From the NCBI RefSeq assembly GCF_040939125.1, contig NZ_CP162495.1, forward strand, positions 2,480,001 to 2,544,000: a DNA stretch of 64,000 bases, written 5' to 3'. The notes beneath the pieces are model-generated. The model searched no databases. It saw nothing but the letters and a program-made list of their open reading frames with translations, and was not told the origin of the DNA. This DNA is from Clostridium sp. BJN0013. GTDB taxonomy: Bacteria > Bacillota > Clostridia > Clostridiales > Clostridiaceae. The position numbers and the translations under genes are program-made. Shown here piece after piece: positions 18,933 to 27,675 of this stretch (position 1 is the first letter of the stretch; the number at the start of each line of letters is the position of its first letter).

Positions 18933-19451
18933 ATGAATAAAACAAAAAAATTAGTTTTTTTAAGCTTTTTAACGGGCATGGCTTTAGTTATATATATAAT
19001 AGAGGCACAGATTCCAGTGTTATTTCCAGGAATAAAATTAGGGCTGTCTAATACAGTATCACTGGCCACTTTAATACTTTTAGGTTGGAGAGAAGCATTA
19101 CTGGTAATGCTTTTAAGAACTCTTTTAGGTTCAATGTTCAACGGTACAATGACCGCATTTATGTTCAGCATAGCTGGTGGAATTTTAAGCAATTTAGTTA
19201 TGATTATATTATATAAATATTTTAAAAATTCCATGAGTCTTTGGACTATAAGCATATGCGGCGCCATATTTCATAATATAGGTCAGTTATTAATAGCATC
19301 TATTATAATTCAGGACTTCAAAATATATATATACCTGCCTGTGCTTTTAATATCTGCCATAATAACAGGATATTTTATAGGCTGGTGTACAAAATTCCTA
19401 ATGGACAATTTAAGTAAAATTCCCATATTTAAAAGTTTCCTAGATTCCTGA
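18933..19451 (+). CDS. Gx transporter / heptaprenyl diphosphate synthase component I-like membrane protein
   Basis: A 172-residue membrane protein with five to six hydrophobic helices. IKLGLSNTVSLATLILLGWREAL and the GGILSNLVM segment match the HepI/Gx family, whose fold resembles ECF transporter S-components. In clostridia it often neighbours rnf or quinone/FMN-related genes, and here it converges on rnfB. The old heptaprenyl synthase label is doubtful; small-molecule transport is the likelier role. Confidence 0.85.
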   Translation: MNKTKKLVFLSFLTGMALVIYIIEAQIPVLFPGIKLGLSNTVSLATLILLGWREALLVMLLRTLLGSMFNGTMTAFMFSIAGGILSNLVMIILYKYFKNSMSLWTISICGAIFHNIGQLLIASIIIQDFKIYIYLPVLLISAIITGYFIGWCTKFLMDNLSKIPIFKSFLDS

Positions 19452-19484
19452 TCAATCAAGTAATTCAGAGGTTCAGGTGGAATT
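19451..19484 (-). repeat. Dispersed repeat, copy F (3' half only)
   Basis: On the minus strand it reads CCACCTGAACCTCTGAATTAC then TTGAT, the 3' arm and end of the repeat family. The 5' half is absent. It abuts the shared terminator between the Gx-type gene and rnfB. Confidence 0.6.
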
Positions 19485-19520
19485 AAACATGCCGCAGTTT
19501 TTTCTGCAGCATGTTTTTAT
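19485..19520. terminator. Bidirectional terminator between the Gx gene and rnfB
   Basis: Stem AAACATGCCGCAG / CTGCAGCATGTTT with one mismatch, T-rich on the plus strand and A-rich before it, so it can end transcripts from both sides. It closes the rnf operon on the minus strand. Confidence 0.8.
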
Positions 19521-19527
19521 CATCTAA

Positions 19528-20385
19528 TTATGAATTTGCCGCAGCTTCTTCTTTACTTTGCTCTTGCAAATCCATAGCACTTATAATTTTTTTAATGGCT
19601 CCTGTAGGACATTTAGCAAGACAAGTAGCTTCACTGCATTTTTCAATACAGATATGGTGATCCACTACTGCTAAATTATTTTCCAGCTTAATAGCCCCAT
19701 AAGAACAATTTTTTAAGCATAATCCACATCCAAGGCATCCTACCTTACAAGATTTACGTACTTCTGCTCCCTTATCTTTAGAATTACAGTTAACTGCAAC
19801 CTTAGAACCTAAAGACCTTAACTGAATTACACTCTTTGGACAAACAGTTGTACAAGAACCACAACCTGTACATTTATACGTATCAACTACCGGTAAGCCT
19901 TTAGAACCCATAGTTAAGGCATCAAAAGGACAATGTTTCACACAAGTTCCAAAACCTAAACATCCATATTGACAAGCTTTAGGTCCTCCCTGAAGTAAAT
20001 TTGCCGCAGTACAATCCTTTATTCCTTTATAATTATATTTTTTTACTGTATTTGACAAATCTCCTGAACATCTTACATGGGCAACTTTTGCTTCAACATC
20101 TCCCGCAGATTTACCGGTAAGTTCTGCTACAGCCTTTGCAACTTCTTCCTTTCCAGGTACACAAAGATTAGGGGGAACACTTTCATCTAACACAACTGCC
20201 TCTGCATATGCCTTACACCCTGCATATCCGCATCCTCCGCACTGTCCCTTTGGAAGCACGTCTTCCACCAATTCTATAAGTGGATTTACCTCCACTGCAA
20301 ACTTTTTATCTACATAGCCCAAAATAAGTCCAAACAAAAGTCCTATAATGGTCATTACTATTAAAACCATAATTACTGTCTGCAT
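19528..20385 (-). CDS. rnfB: Rnf complex subunit B, multi-cluster ferredoxin
   Basis: A 285-residue subunit with an N-terminal membrane anchor (about residues 4-24), then a four-Cys cluster motif GQCGGCGYAGCKAYAEA, then ferredoxin modules: CQYGCLGFGTCVKHCP, CTGCGSCTTVCP, CKVGCLGCGLCLKNC and CSEATCLAKCP. This extended Fe-S content is typical of clostridial RnfB, the entry point for electrons from reduced ferredoxin. Last gene of the rnfCDGEAB operon. The Rnf complex couples ferredoxin:NAD+ electron flow to ion export. Confidence 0.96.
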   Translation of the reverse strand: MQTVIMVLIVMTIIGLLFGLILGYVDKKFAVEVNPLIELVEDVLPKGQCGGCGYAGCKAYAEAVVLDESVPPNLCVPGKEEVAKAVAELTGKSAGDVEAKVAHVRCSGDLSNTVKKYNYKGIKDCTAANLLQGGPKACQYGCLGFGTCVKHCPFDALTMGSKGLPVVDTYKCTGCGSCTTVCPKSVIQLRSLGSKVAVNCNSKDKGAEVRKSCKVGCLGCGLCLKNCSYGAIKLENNLAVVDHHICIEKCSEATCLAKCPTGAIKKIISAMDLQEQSKEEAAANS

Positions 20386-20400
20386 TTCACCAGCCCCTTT

Positions 20401-20982
20401 CTACAGCGAAATCATGCCTGAAAAACCCATGAAGGACAAAGCCAGCATTCCTGCCAGAATAAAAGCTACTCCAAGACCCTCTAGAGGTTTAGGTACATCC
20501 GCTAATCTTAATTTTTCTCTAAGACTTGCCATTAAAACTATAGCTAGGGCAAACCCCAGACCAGAACCTATACTATTAACTACACTTTCTAAAAATCCAT
20601 AATTAGATTCAGCATTTATAAGTGGCACACTTAGTACAATACAGTTTGTAGCTATCAAAAGAAGATATATTCCCCACATATTATACAGTGCAGGTGCCTG
20701 TTTTTTTATAATAATTTCTAAAAGTTGTACAAAACTTGCAATTAAAAGTACAAAAACTACAGTTTTTAAAAATACTAGATTAAAAGGTACCAATACAAAA
20801 TTATAAACTACCCAAGCAAGCATGGAACTTAAAGTAATAACTGAAGTAACAGCCATACCCATACCTATTGAAGCATCTAAATTCTTAGAAACTCCGAAGA
20901 ATATACAAAGTCCTAGAAACCTTGTTAAAACAAAGTTATTTACAATTACTGCACTTATAAACAAAGTTAAATAGGCAGACAT
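20401..20982 (-). CDS. rnfA: Rnf complex subunit A
   Basis: A 193-residue integral membrane protein with six hydrophobic helices, related in sequence to RnfE. NNFVLTRFLGLCIFFGVSK near the N-terminus and LREKLRLADVPKPLEGLG near the C-terminus are family signatures. Its start overlaps the rnfE stop by 1 nt. RnfA and RnfE form an antiparallel pair that shares an iron-sulfur site in the membrane core in characterised complexes; conserved Cys in FLGLCIFFG fits that. Confidence 0.96.
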   Translation of the reverse strand: MSAYLTLFISAVIVNNFVLTRFLGLCIFFGVSKNLDASIGMGMAVTSVITLSSMLAWVVYNFVLVPFNLVFLKTVVFVLLIASFVQLLEIIIKKQAPALYNMWGIYLLLIATNCIVLSVPLINAESNYGFLESVVNSIGSGLGFALAIVLMASLREKLRLADVPKPLEGLGVAFILAGMLALSFMGFSGMISL

Positions 20983-21623
20983 TATGCTTCACCTCTACTT
21001 AATTTTTCTAATTTTTTCATTTTAATTTTCTCCACGTGTTGATTATAAACTTTTACTACAGATACTAAATATCCAATCAATATAAAAGCTCCTGGTGGAA
21101 GTATCATAATCAAAGCCGGATTATAAGAAGCCCACATTACATGTATACCAAATATAGTTCCTGCCCCAAATAATTCACGTATTATACTTATTAAAACTAA
21201 GGCTAAAGTAAATCCACATCCCATACCCAGTCCATCAAAGAAGGACGGTATTACAGGATTTTTAGAAGCAAAAGTTTCCGCACGGGCAAGTATTATAGCA
21301 AATACAACTACCAATGCCAAATATATGCCTAATTGACTGTACAATACAGGTGCGTAAGCTTGTAATACAAGTTCCACCACTGTAACTATAGTTGCTATAC
21401 AGGTTATATACACCGGTACACGAACCTTAGGATTTACAAATCTTTTAATTATAGAAACCACTGTATTGTTACAAGTTATAACGAACAATACGCAAAGTCC
21501 CATAGTCAAACCATTTATAGCAGAACTAGTTGTTGCCAGCGCCGGACACAAGCTAAGTGCAAGGACAAGTATAGGATTTTCCGCAATTAATCCTTTTTTA
21601 AATATATTCCATAATCCTTTCAT
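20982..21623 (-). CDS. rnfE: Rnf complex subunit E
   Basis: A 213-residue membrane protein, paralogous to RnfA, with about six helices. ENPILVLALSLCPALATTSSAING has the conserved Cys motif matching that of RnfA, and GLGMGCGFTLALVLISIIRE a second Cys. The C-terminal tail is basic (VEKIKMKKLEKLSRGEA). It starts 2 nt after rnfG ends. Confidence 0.96.
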   Translation of the reverse strand: MKGLWNIFKKGLIAENPILVLALSLCPALATTSSAINGLTMGLCVLFVITCNNTVVSIIKRFVNPKVRVPVYITCIATIVTVVELVLQAYAPVLYSQLGIYLALVVVFAIILARAETFASKNPVIPSFFDGLGMGCGFTLALVLISIIRELFGAGTIFGIHVMWASYNPALIMILPPGAFILIGYLVSVVKVYNQHVEKIKMKKLEKLSRGEA

Positions 21624-21625
21624 AG

Positions 21626-22174
21626 TTATTTACCCCCCGTAAATGTAGTAACCTCTTGAACTGCCTCTTTAACTCCTTTAGTTACAGCCCTTGAAGTAAT
21701 TGTAGCTCCTGTCATAGCTTGAATATTCTTATTGTTGGATTTATCTTTTACAACTAATAAATCATCAGCTGTTTTCCCTTTAAACTGTGCAGTAAAAGAA
21801 TCCTTTGAGGCATTAGCTCCAAGCCCTGGAGTCTCATTATGGGATACTATACTGAAACCTATTACTTTTCCATCTGGAGTAACAGCAACTAACATAGTTA
21901 TAGCCCCACCATATCCTTTGCTTTCTGCAGGTACTACATACGCAACTGTATTGCTTCCCTGCTTTGCTTCATACCAATCTGTCTTGCCATTTACAGATTT
22001 AAAATCATCTGCATTTTTAACTAAGGTCTGCATAGTCTTATTCTTCAATTCAATTTGTTTTTGTGCTGCCACTGGTGCAGTTATATAATAAACTACAGCA
22101 ATTATAATTCCAGCTATAAAACATGTAACTGTTAAATTTTTAGTAATCTTAAATACACTGTTCTTATTTTCCAT
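21626..22174 (-). CDS. rnfG: Rnf complex subunit G, flavin-carrying
   Basis: A 182-residue subunit starting MENKNSVFKITKNL; the GGAGG 8 nt upstream sets this start, rather than an in-frame one seven codons earlier. One N-terminal membrane helix (about 15-35) is followed by an extracytoplasmic FMN-binding domain. MTGATITSRAVTKGV holds the Thr that receives FMN covalently in the family. GLGANASKDSF is also conserved. Upstream lies a vestigial copy of its own 5' end. Confidence 0.96.
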   Translation of the reverse strand: MENKNSVFKITKNLTVTCFIAGIIIAVVYYITAPVAAQKQIELKNKTMQTLVKNADDFKSVNGKTDWYEAKQGSNTVAYVVPAESKGYGGAITMLVAVTPDGKVIGFSIVSHNETPGLGANASKDSFTAQFKGKTADDLLVVKDKSNNKNIQAMTGATITSRAVTKGVKEAVQEVTTFTGGK

Positions 22175-22178
22175 GAGC

Positions 22179-22256
22179 CTACCTCCTTGTCCCAAATTTA
22201 ACTGGGATTGTTAAATTTTTAGTAATCTCCAATGTGCTATTTTGGTTATTATCCAT
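22179..22256 (-). pseudogene. 25-codon ORF duplicating the start of rnfG
   Basis: Between rnfD and rnfG, 7 nt after the rnfD stop, an ATG opens a 25-codon frame: MDNNQNSTLEITKNLTIPVK, then FGTRR and TAG. It matches the RnfG start MENKNSVFKITKNLT, and 19 nt (GATTACTAAAAATTTAACA) are identical. The TAG sits just past the rnfG ribosome site, and the frame differs from that of rnfG. It looks like a remnant of a short tandem duplication. Whether it is translated, perhaps coupling rnfD to rnfG, is unknown. Confidence 0.7.
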
Positions 22257-22263
22257 TAAGAAG

Positions 22264-23256
22264 TTACTTCCTGGCGCCAAATTTAACTGGCTGTATAAAA
22301 CGGTCTATTAAAGGAGTAACTGCATTCATTAATAATATTGAATAACATACACCTTCAGGATATCCACCTTTTAATCTGATAAGGGAGGTAAGAGCTCCTG
22401 CACCTATAGCAAAAATAATTTGTCCTTTAACCGTCATAGGTATAGTAACCATATCCGTAGCCATAAAAAAAGCACCAAAAACCAATCCACCTGCCATCAT
22501 ATGGAAAATAGGATCTCCTGTGAAAAATCCTGAAGTTCCGCCAAAAGCCCAGGTGAGTATGCCTACAGTTCCAATCATTATTACAGGAACCTGCCAATTA
22601 ATATAACGTTTATATATAAGATAAAGTCCGCCTAAAACAAGCAATATTGTAGAAGTTTCTCCTATACTGCCATTACGAGTACCTATAAATAATGCCTTAT
22701 AAAGTGCTCCTGTTCCTCCAAATGTATCAACTAACTTTGAATACCCATCAAGTTTTAAAATTCCAAGAGGGGTAGCACTAGTTACCGTATCTACACTGGT
22801 AGTAATCTTTGTCCATGTAGTCATAGCCACAGGCCATGAAAGCATTAAAGCAGCCCTTCCTATATGAGCTGGATTAAATATATTATATCCAAGTCCTCCC
22901 ATAGAATGTTTAGCTATTGCTATAGCTATAAAAGATCCTATAGCAACCATATAAGCAGGAATTCCCGGTGGGAGACACATAGCAAGTAAAAGTCCTGTCA
23001 AAAAAGCACTTCCATCTTTAATAGTTACAGGTTTCTTTCTTATTTTTTGAATTGCATATTCCGTAATCACAGCAGCTAAGATACTTACTATCATAGTTTT
23101 TAGTGCAGGAATGCCAAAGTTATATATAGCAAAAATTGCTGCCGGAGCTAATGCTAAATTAACATTCCACATTATTTTAGAAATAGATTCATCACAACGA
23201 ATATGCGGTGATGATGAAACCGTGAAAATATCTTTTTTTGTTTGTGCTTCTGCCAT
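22264..23256 (-). CDS. rnfD: Rnf complex subunit D, flavin-carrying
   Basis: A 330-residue membrane protein starting MAEAQTKKDIFTVSSSPH. GGGGTGAT precedes this ATG; a longer frame overlapping rnfC has no supporting site. It has about ten hydrophobic helices; DTVTSATPLGILK contains the Thr predicted to carry covalent FMN, and YNIFNPAHIGRAALMLSWP is a family motif. Together with RnfG it carries electrons across the membrane. It begins 19 nt after rnfC. Confidence 0.96.
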   Translation of the reverse strand: MAEAQTKKDIFTVSSSPHIRCDESISKIMWNVNLALAPAAIFAIYNFGIPALKTMIVSILAAVITEYAIQKIRKKPVTIKDGSAFLTGLLLAMCLPPGIPAYMVAIGSFIAIAIAKHSMGGLGYNIFNPAHIGRAALMLSWPVAMTTWTKITTSVDTVTSATPLGILKLDGYSKLVDTFGGTGALYKALFIGTRNGSIGETSTILLVLGGLYLIYKRYINWQVPVIMIGTVGILTWAFGGTSGFFTGDPIFHMMAGGLVFGAFFMATDMVTIPMTVKGQIIFAIGAGALTSLIRLKGGYPEGVCYSILLMNAVTPLIDRFIQPVKFGARK

Positions 23257-23275
23257 TTTACAATCACCCCTTATA

Positions 23276-24643
23276 TTATTTCGCAACTTTCTCTTTATTT
23301 TTTTCTGCTTCAGCTTTGTCTCTAGCTGCCTGAGCTGCATTTTCAGCCTTTAAATATTTAACATATTGTACAATATTTCGTTTGGCAGGACACACATATA
23401 CACAACTGCCACATTCTACACAATCTAAAAGGTTGTAATCTTCTTTAGCTTCTCTATATAGATTATTTTGTCCAAGAATACTCAGCATACTTGGATTCAA
23501 GCTCATTGGACAGGCATTTAAACATCTACCACATCTAATACATGCAGTTTCTGTTCCCGTATTCACATCACTTTTAGACAATGAAAGTATTCCTGATACA
23601 CCCTTCATTACAGGTACTTCTAAATTAGACTGTGCAAATCCCATCATAGGTCCACCCATAACTACCTTAACTGGAGTTTCTTTAAATCCACCACAAAGAT
23701 CAATAGCATATCTAAAAGTGGTTCCTATCCTAAGCAATAAATTTTTAGGTTCTTTTAAAGCCCCTCCACTTAAAGTGGTAACCCTCTGTATAAGCGGAAT
23801 ACCTCTTTCTACAGCATCACTGACTGCAATGCATGTACCTACATTTTGAACAACTGCACCTACATCCATAGGAAGTCTGCCCGATGGGACTTCTCTTTCT
23901 GTTAAAACCTTTATAAGCATCTTTTCAGCCCCTTGAGGATATTTGGTAGGAAGGGCAACAACTTGTACACCTGTTTCTTGAAAAGCTTTTTCCATAACCT
24001 CAATAGCATCCTTTTTGTTATCTTCAATACCTACAAATCCCTGTTCTGCCTTTAAAATTTTCATAATAATTTTAACACCTGATACTATCCTATCTGTATA
24101 TTCCAACATAGATCTATAATCAGATGTTAAATAAGGTTCACATTCAGCTCCATTTAATATAAAAAATTCTACTTTTTTATCTGATGGAGGTGAAAGCTTA
24201 ACATGTGATGGAAAAGTAGCTCCTCCCATTCCTACAATGCCAGCTTCTCTTATTATATCCATTATCTCTTTATCATCTAAATCTTGCCAATTACGGGAAG
24301 TGGGTATTCCTTCCACCCATTCATCCTTGCCATCATTTTCGATGACTATAGTCAGACATTTTCCAAACCCGGGATGAGGATATTCAGCCACATCTACAAC
24401 TTTTCCAGAAATAGAAGAATGTACATTAGCTGATACAAAAGCATCACTTTTAGCAATAAGCTGCCCTTTCTTAACCTCATCGCCTTTTTCCACTATAGGA
24501 GATGTAGGAGCACCTATATGCTGTCTAACAGGAATGAATACCTTATCAGGTATAGGTGCTACTTCTATAGGCTTATTGGCAGTGTACTTTTTGTTATCAT
24601 TAGGATGTACTCCACCCAGAAAACTTTTTAACACGTTTAACAC
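23276..24643 (-). CDS. rnfC: Rnf complex subunit C, NADH/FMN and Fe-S subunit
   Basis: A 455-residue peripheral subunit. The glycine loop GIVGMGGATFPSHVK (about 137-151) is the nucleotide-binding motif, and ILNGAECEPYLTSD follows. Two ferredoxin-type clusters near the C-terminus read CIRCGRCLNACP and CVECGSCVYVCP. It is the site where NAD+ is reduced. The tail is a charged Ala/Lys/Glu helix (AENAAQAARDKAEAEKNKEKV). It opens the rnfCDGEAB operon, 223 nt after rseC. Confidence 0.97.
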   Translation of the reverse strand: MLNVLKSFLGGVHPNDNKKYTANKPIEVAPIPDKVFIPVRQHIGAPTSPIVEKGDEVKKGQLIAKSDAFVSANVHSSISGKVVDVAEYPHPGFGKCLTIVIENDGKDEWVEGIPTSRNWQDLDDKEIMDIIREAGIVGMGGATFPSHVKLSPPSDKKVEFFILNGAECEPYLTSDYRSMLEYTDRIVSGVKIIMKILKAEQGFVGIEDNKKDAIEVMEKAFQETGVQVVALPTKYPQGAEKMLIKVLTEREVPSGRLPMDVGAVVQNVGTCIAVSDAVERGIPLIQRVTTLSGGALKEPKNLLLRIGTTFRYAIDLCGGFKETPVKVVMGGPMMGFAQSNLEVPVMKGVSGILSLSKSDVNTGTETACIRCGRCLNACPMSLNPSMLSILGQNNLYREAKEDYNLLDCVECGSCVYVCPAKRNIVQYVKYLKAENAAQAARDKAEAEKNKEKVAK

Positions 24644-24866
24644 CTCTTTCGATAATAATTTTAATTATGAAAATATTAGTTTTTACAAACTAAAATTATA
24701 AAATAATTTTTATATTAGAGTATGGATATTATTATCTACACTCCAATATAAAATTACATACTTTAAATAAAATTCAACATAACAAGTTAAATTAGAATAA
24801 ACACTCCTCTAATTTAACTAAAAAAACATATTTAAAATTTAAAAGGATCTGTAAAATTGATTCCAA
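24644..24866 (-). promoter_or_regulatory. rseC-rnfC intergenic region with two hairpins
   Basis: This 223-nt leader holds a stem of about 17 bp with a few G-U or mismatched positions around 24707-24756 (ATATTGGAGTGTAGATA / TATCCATACTCTAATAT on the minus strand) and a 10-bp stem at 24787-24817 (TTAAATTAGA / TCTAATTTAA). Neither is followed by a strong U tract in the minus direction, so they look more like mRNA processing or attenuation structures than a plain terminator. No named riboswitch was recognised. Confidence 0.5.
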
Positions 24867-25280
24867 TTATAATATCTTCTTAATTACAGGTTTAGAAGCA
24901 TCATCTTTAGCTGTTGCCCTATCAAATACTTTTATATATATAAGTGATATAATAAAAAACACTATTCCACCTACTACCTTAAATGTCATTTCATAATATC
25001 CCACAGCATTAAATATCCACGTTCCAACCAGAACCCCTAAAAAAATTGATATAATAGGCATTATATATACCACAAATGCTGCTCTTATCATATTCTGTTC
25101 TCTCATTTCAAGAATAACATGTTCCCCAGCTTTTGCTCCAATAGGATTTTTAGCATCTAACACCGTAGCATTATCGCCTGGACAAGCACCACAATTCTTG
25201 CAATCCCCATGTCTACTTGCTTTAACTTTAGCAAAGCCTTCTGCTGTTTCAATTACGATGCCTTCCGATTTCTTTTTCAT
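24867..25280 (-). CDS. rseC: RseC/MucC-family membrane protein upstream of rnf
   Basis: A 137-residue protein with an N-terminal cysteine cluster CKNCGACPGDNA (about 27-38) that can hold a redox cofactor, two transmembrane helices (about 67-87 and 97-115) and a basic tail. It matches the SoxR-reducing/RseC family. In C. ljungdahlii and relatives rseC precedes rnfC and is needed for normal rnf expression or assembly; a similar role is inferred here. GGAG precedes the start, with a TATAAT at 25353-25348. Confidence 0.9.
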   Translation of the reverse strand: MKKKSEGIVIETAEGFAKVKASRHGDCKNCGACPGDNATVLDAKNPIGAKAGEHVILEMREQNMIRAAFVVYIMPIISIFLGVLVGTWIFNAVGYYEMTFKVVGGIVFFIISLIYIKVFDRATAKDDASKPVIKKIL

Positions 25281-25775
25281 TGATTACATCTCCTTATTTA
25301 TTTGTTGACCTTTTCTAAATATACGACATTACTCCTTTATTTCTATAATTATATCATAAATTTTTATACTGTATCATAATTTTTTTATATCTGTACTAAT
25401 TTAGTTTTAAATATTAATATTTTAAAACATCCTGAACTTTTCAATATATATTATACATCATTTTTTAAAATTTCATAATAGAAATGTCCACATTTTATTT
25501 TTTAATTTTTTAATTTTTGGGGGTTTTTTTGAATAGTTTTTTATATGTAATTAATATTATAGTTGATCTAGCAAATTCTCAATATTTTTCAACAATAGTC
25601 TAAATTAGTCTTTACTTGAATAATATAAATATATTATTATAATAGTATATACTAATATATATTAATAGTATATGCTATTATAACATGAGGAAACGTTACA
25701 GTATCGCATGATAAAACATTACATATAACAGTTTTTATAACTCAAATCTATTATTTTTATGGGGAGGTTAAAATT
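25281..25775. other. 495-nt divergent intergenic region with large inverted repeat
   Basis: AT-rich region between rseC (minus) and the chemoreceptor gene (plus). A TATAAT at 25353-25348 with a weak -35 (TGATAC, 17 nt away) may serve rseC. A 15-bp inverted repeat (TATAATAGTATATAC at 25637-25651, GTATATGCTATTATA at 25667-25681, one mismatch) lies about 95 nt upstream of the receptor gene. I see no ORF or named riboswitch here. Confidence 0.55.
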
Positions 25776-26888
25776 ATGTTAAAAATGATTACTAAAAAGG
25801 AAATAGACTCTAATATAAGTTCATTTAGATCCGATGCAAATTCACTTAAATCTGATATAAGTTCACTTAAGATAGAGGATATTATCGATATTGATCTACT
25901 CCAAAAGTTTCAGGATAACTTTGCTGAAAGTATGGATATTGCCAGTGTAACTGTAGATATGGATGGAAATCCTGTAACTAAGCCAAGCTCTTATACTGAT
26001 TTTTGTTTAAGACTCACCCAATCCACCGATATTGGTACCAGACGCTGTGCTGAATCCCATAAAATAGGAGGACTGGAAGCAACAAGAACAGGAAAACCTT
26101 ACGTTTACACCTGTCATGCTGGATTGATAGATTTTGCAGCACCTATATTAGTTGCAGATCAGCAGATTGGAACAATTTTAGGTGGTCAGATTTTAACTTC
26201 TGCTCCAGAAGAATCAATATACAAAAAAAATGCAAAAGAAATAGGTATTGATGAAAATAAATATTTAGAAGCTGTAGGCAGGGTAAAAATTACTACTAAA
26301 AAAAATATAACAGCAGCAGCAGAAGTACTATATATTATTATAAATGCACTTTCAAAAATAGGATATGAAGAACTTCAATTAAAAAAAACCTCTCAGGTTC
26401 TTTCAGACAATTTAGATCAGATTTCTGCCATAATGGAAGAATTGTCAGCATCCTCAGTTAATGTTTCAAATAATCAACATTCTTTAAATAAAGAAATTAT
26501 TAATATAAAAAATATATCTATGGAAATTAATTCCATACTAGACTCCATAAAAAGTATAGCTGATGAAACTAAAATGCTTGGATTAAATGCTGCTATAGAA
26601 GCTGCTAGGGCAGGAGACATGGGTAGAGGTTTCGGAGTAGTTGCTACAGAAATAAGAAAATTATCTGAAAATTCCAAAAATACTGCCATAAAAATATCCG
26701 ATCTCACTAAAAAGATTGAAGAATCTGTAGATAAAACTGTAGAAACATCAAATTCTACTTTAGAAACTACAGAACAGCAAACATCTGCTATTGAAGAGAC
26801 CAATGCAAATTTGCAGGAGGTTATATCAATTTCAGATAAATTAAATGATTTAGCAACTTCCAACATAGATAGATTTAAAAGACAGTAG
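25776..26888 (+). CDS. Soluble methyl-accepting chemotaxis protein with PocR sensor domain
   Basis: A 370-residue cytoplasmic receptor with no membrane helix. Residues about 30-190 form a PocR-type ligand domain with conserved Cys and His in [12 protein letters not shown] and [14 protein letters not shown]. Residues about 200-370 form the MCP coiled-coil, with the signalling tip [20 protein letters not shown]. It lacks the long methylation bundle of full-size MCPs and so is a short receptor. PocR domains bind small hydrocarbons or propanediol-like ligands; the ligand here is not known. GGGGAGG precedes the ATG. Confidence 0.9.
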   Translation: MLKMITKKEIDSNISSFRSDANSLKSDISSLKIEDIIDIDLLQKFQDNFAESMDIASVTVDMDGNPVTKPSSYTDFCLRLTQSTDIGTRRCAESHKIGGLEATRTGKPYVYTCHAGLIDFAAPILVADQQIGTILGGQILTSAPEESIYKKNAKEIGIDENKYLEAVGRVKITTKKNITAAAEVLYIIINALSKIGYEELQLKKTSQVLSDNLDQISAIMEELSASSVNVSNNQHSLNKEIINIKNISMEINSILDSIKSIADETKMLGLNAAIEAARAGDMGRGFGVVATEIRKLSENSKNTAIKISDLTKKIEESVDKTVETSNSTLETTEQQTSAIEETNANLQEVISISDKLNDLATSNIDRFKRQ

Positions 26889-27001
26889 AAAATTGAATTC
26901 AACTACAAGACAAATAAATTCTTAAATATCAATTATTTCAGTATAGAATAAATAGATTATATTATTAATAATTAATAATATAATTACTCAACAGGAGATG
27001 A

Positions 27002-27484
27002 ATGGACATGAACAATGCGGAAAAAACATTTTTTAAAAATGTCTGTAAATACTGTATAGACAAATATATTATTTCAAATAATGGACCTTTAATAGCTTCT
27101 CTTATAAATCAATTATGTAACCATGTAAATATGGATGTACCTGCAGTTCAAGGTATAGTACGTCTACATGTAAATGATAACTATAGCAGAAGCTTTGCCC
27201 ATTGTTTCAATGTATATAATGGCAATATTATAGATGCTTCAATATATCAATATGCACTTATATATAGATCTATAGAAAACCTTTTCCCTATCTACGTGGT
27301 ACAAAATATTCCAGATTATATAGACTATAGGATTGATAATAAAATGAGTATAAAACATAAGGTTAAATTTAATGAGAAATTACTAGAAAATATACTTAAA
27401 AATATAAAAGACAGGGACTTACCTGAAATAAAAAGATTTAACTTAAACGAAGATTCAAAAAAGAAAAATTTATTTTACCTTTAA
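27002..27484 (+). CDS. Protein of unknown function
   Basis: A 160-residue cytoplasmic protein with no signal or membrane helix. Either ATG (27002 or 27008) could be used; AGGAG is 4 or 10 nt upstream. FAHCFNVYNGNIIDASIYQ has a His followed by Asp in a pattern seen in transglutaminase or papain-like folds (H..N-V..G..ID), with Cys residues in the N-terminal helix (VCKYCIDKYI) and at NQLCNHVN as possible nucleophiles. This is only a motif-level suggestion. No operon partner. Confidence 0.65.
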   Translation: MDMNNAEKTFFKNVCKYCIDKYIISNNGPLIASLINQLCNHVNMDVPAVQGIVRLHVNDNYSRSFAHCFNVYNGNIIDASIYQYALIYRSIENLFPIYVVQNIPDYIDYRIDNKMSIKHKVKFNEKLLENILKNIKDRDLPEIKRFNLNEDSKKKNLFYL

Positions 27485-27537
27485 TTTAAAACTTATTTAA
27501 GAATCACTTAACATATTGGAATTTTTATTTGAATACT

Positions 27538-27675
27538 AAAATTAGCCAACACTCCCATTTTCTTCAAAGTGGAAGATAAACACTTCTACGCACCTGGATA
27601 AGTTCTTCTAAGATTCAGATGGAGAAAAGCATTCCTCTATAGTAAACTCCACCTGAACCTAAGAATCGCTTGATA
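27538..27675 (+). repeat. Dispersed structured repeat, copy B (near full length)
   Basis: Plus-strand copy. It has CTCCCATTTTCTTCAAAGTG and GGAAGATAAACAC, then CTGGATAAGTTC, then the long arms TTCTAAGATTCAGATGGAG and CTCCACCTGAACCTAAGAATC. Its 3' part overlaps the 3' end of the carboxypeptidase gene on the opposite strand. A short AAGAATCACTTAA at 27510-27522 resembles the repeat 3' end. Confidence 0.8.

Noticed and set aside
23256-23340. N-terminal extension of rnfD overlapping rnfC
   Set aside because: The ribosome site before 23256 and the RnfD family N-terminus support the shorter form.
25681-25775. Cyclic-di-GMP or other riboswitch before the PocR-MCP gene
   Set aside because: No known riboswitch core could be recognised; only AT-rich sequence and an inverted repeat.
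27510-27522. AAGAATCACTTAA as another repeat copy
   Set aside because: Only 10-12 nt match the repeat 3' end, too short to call.
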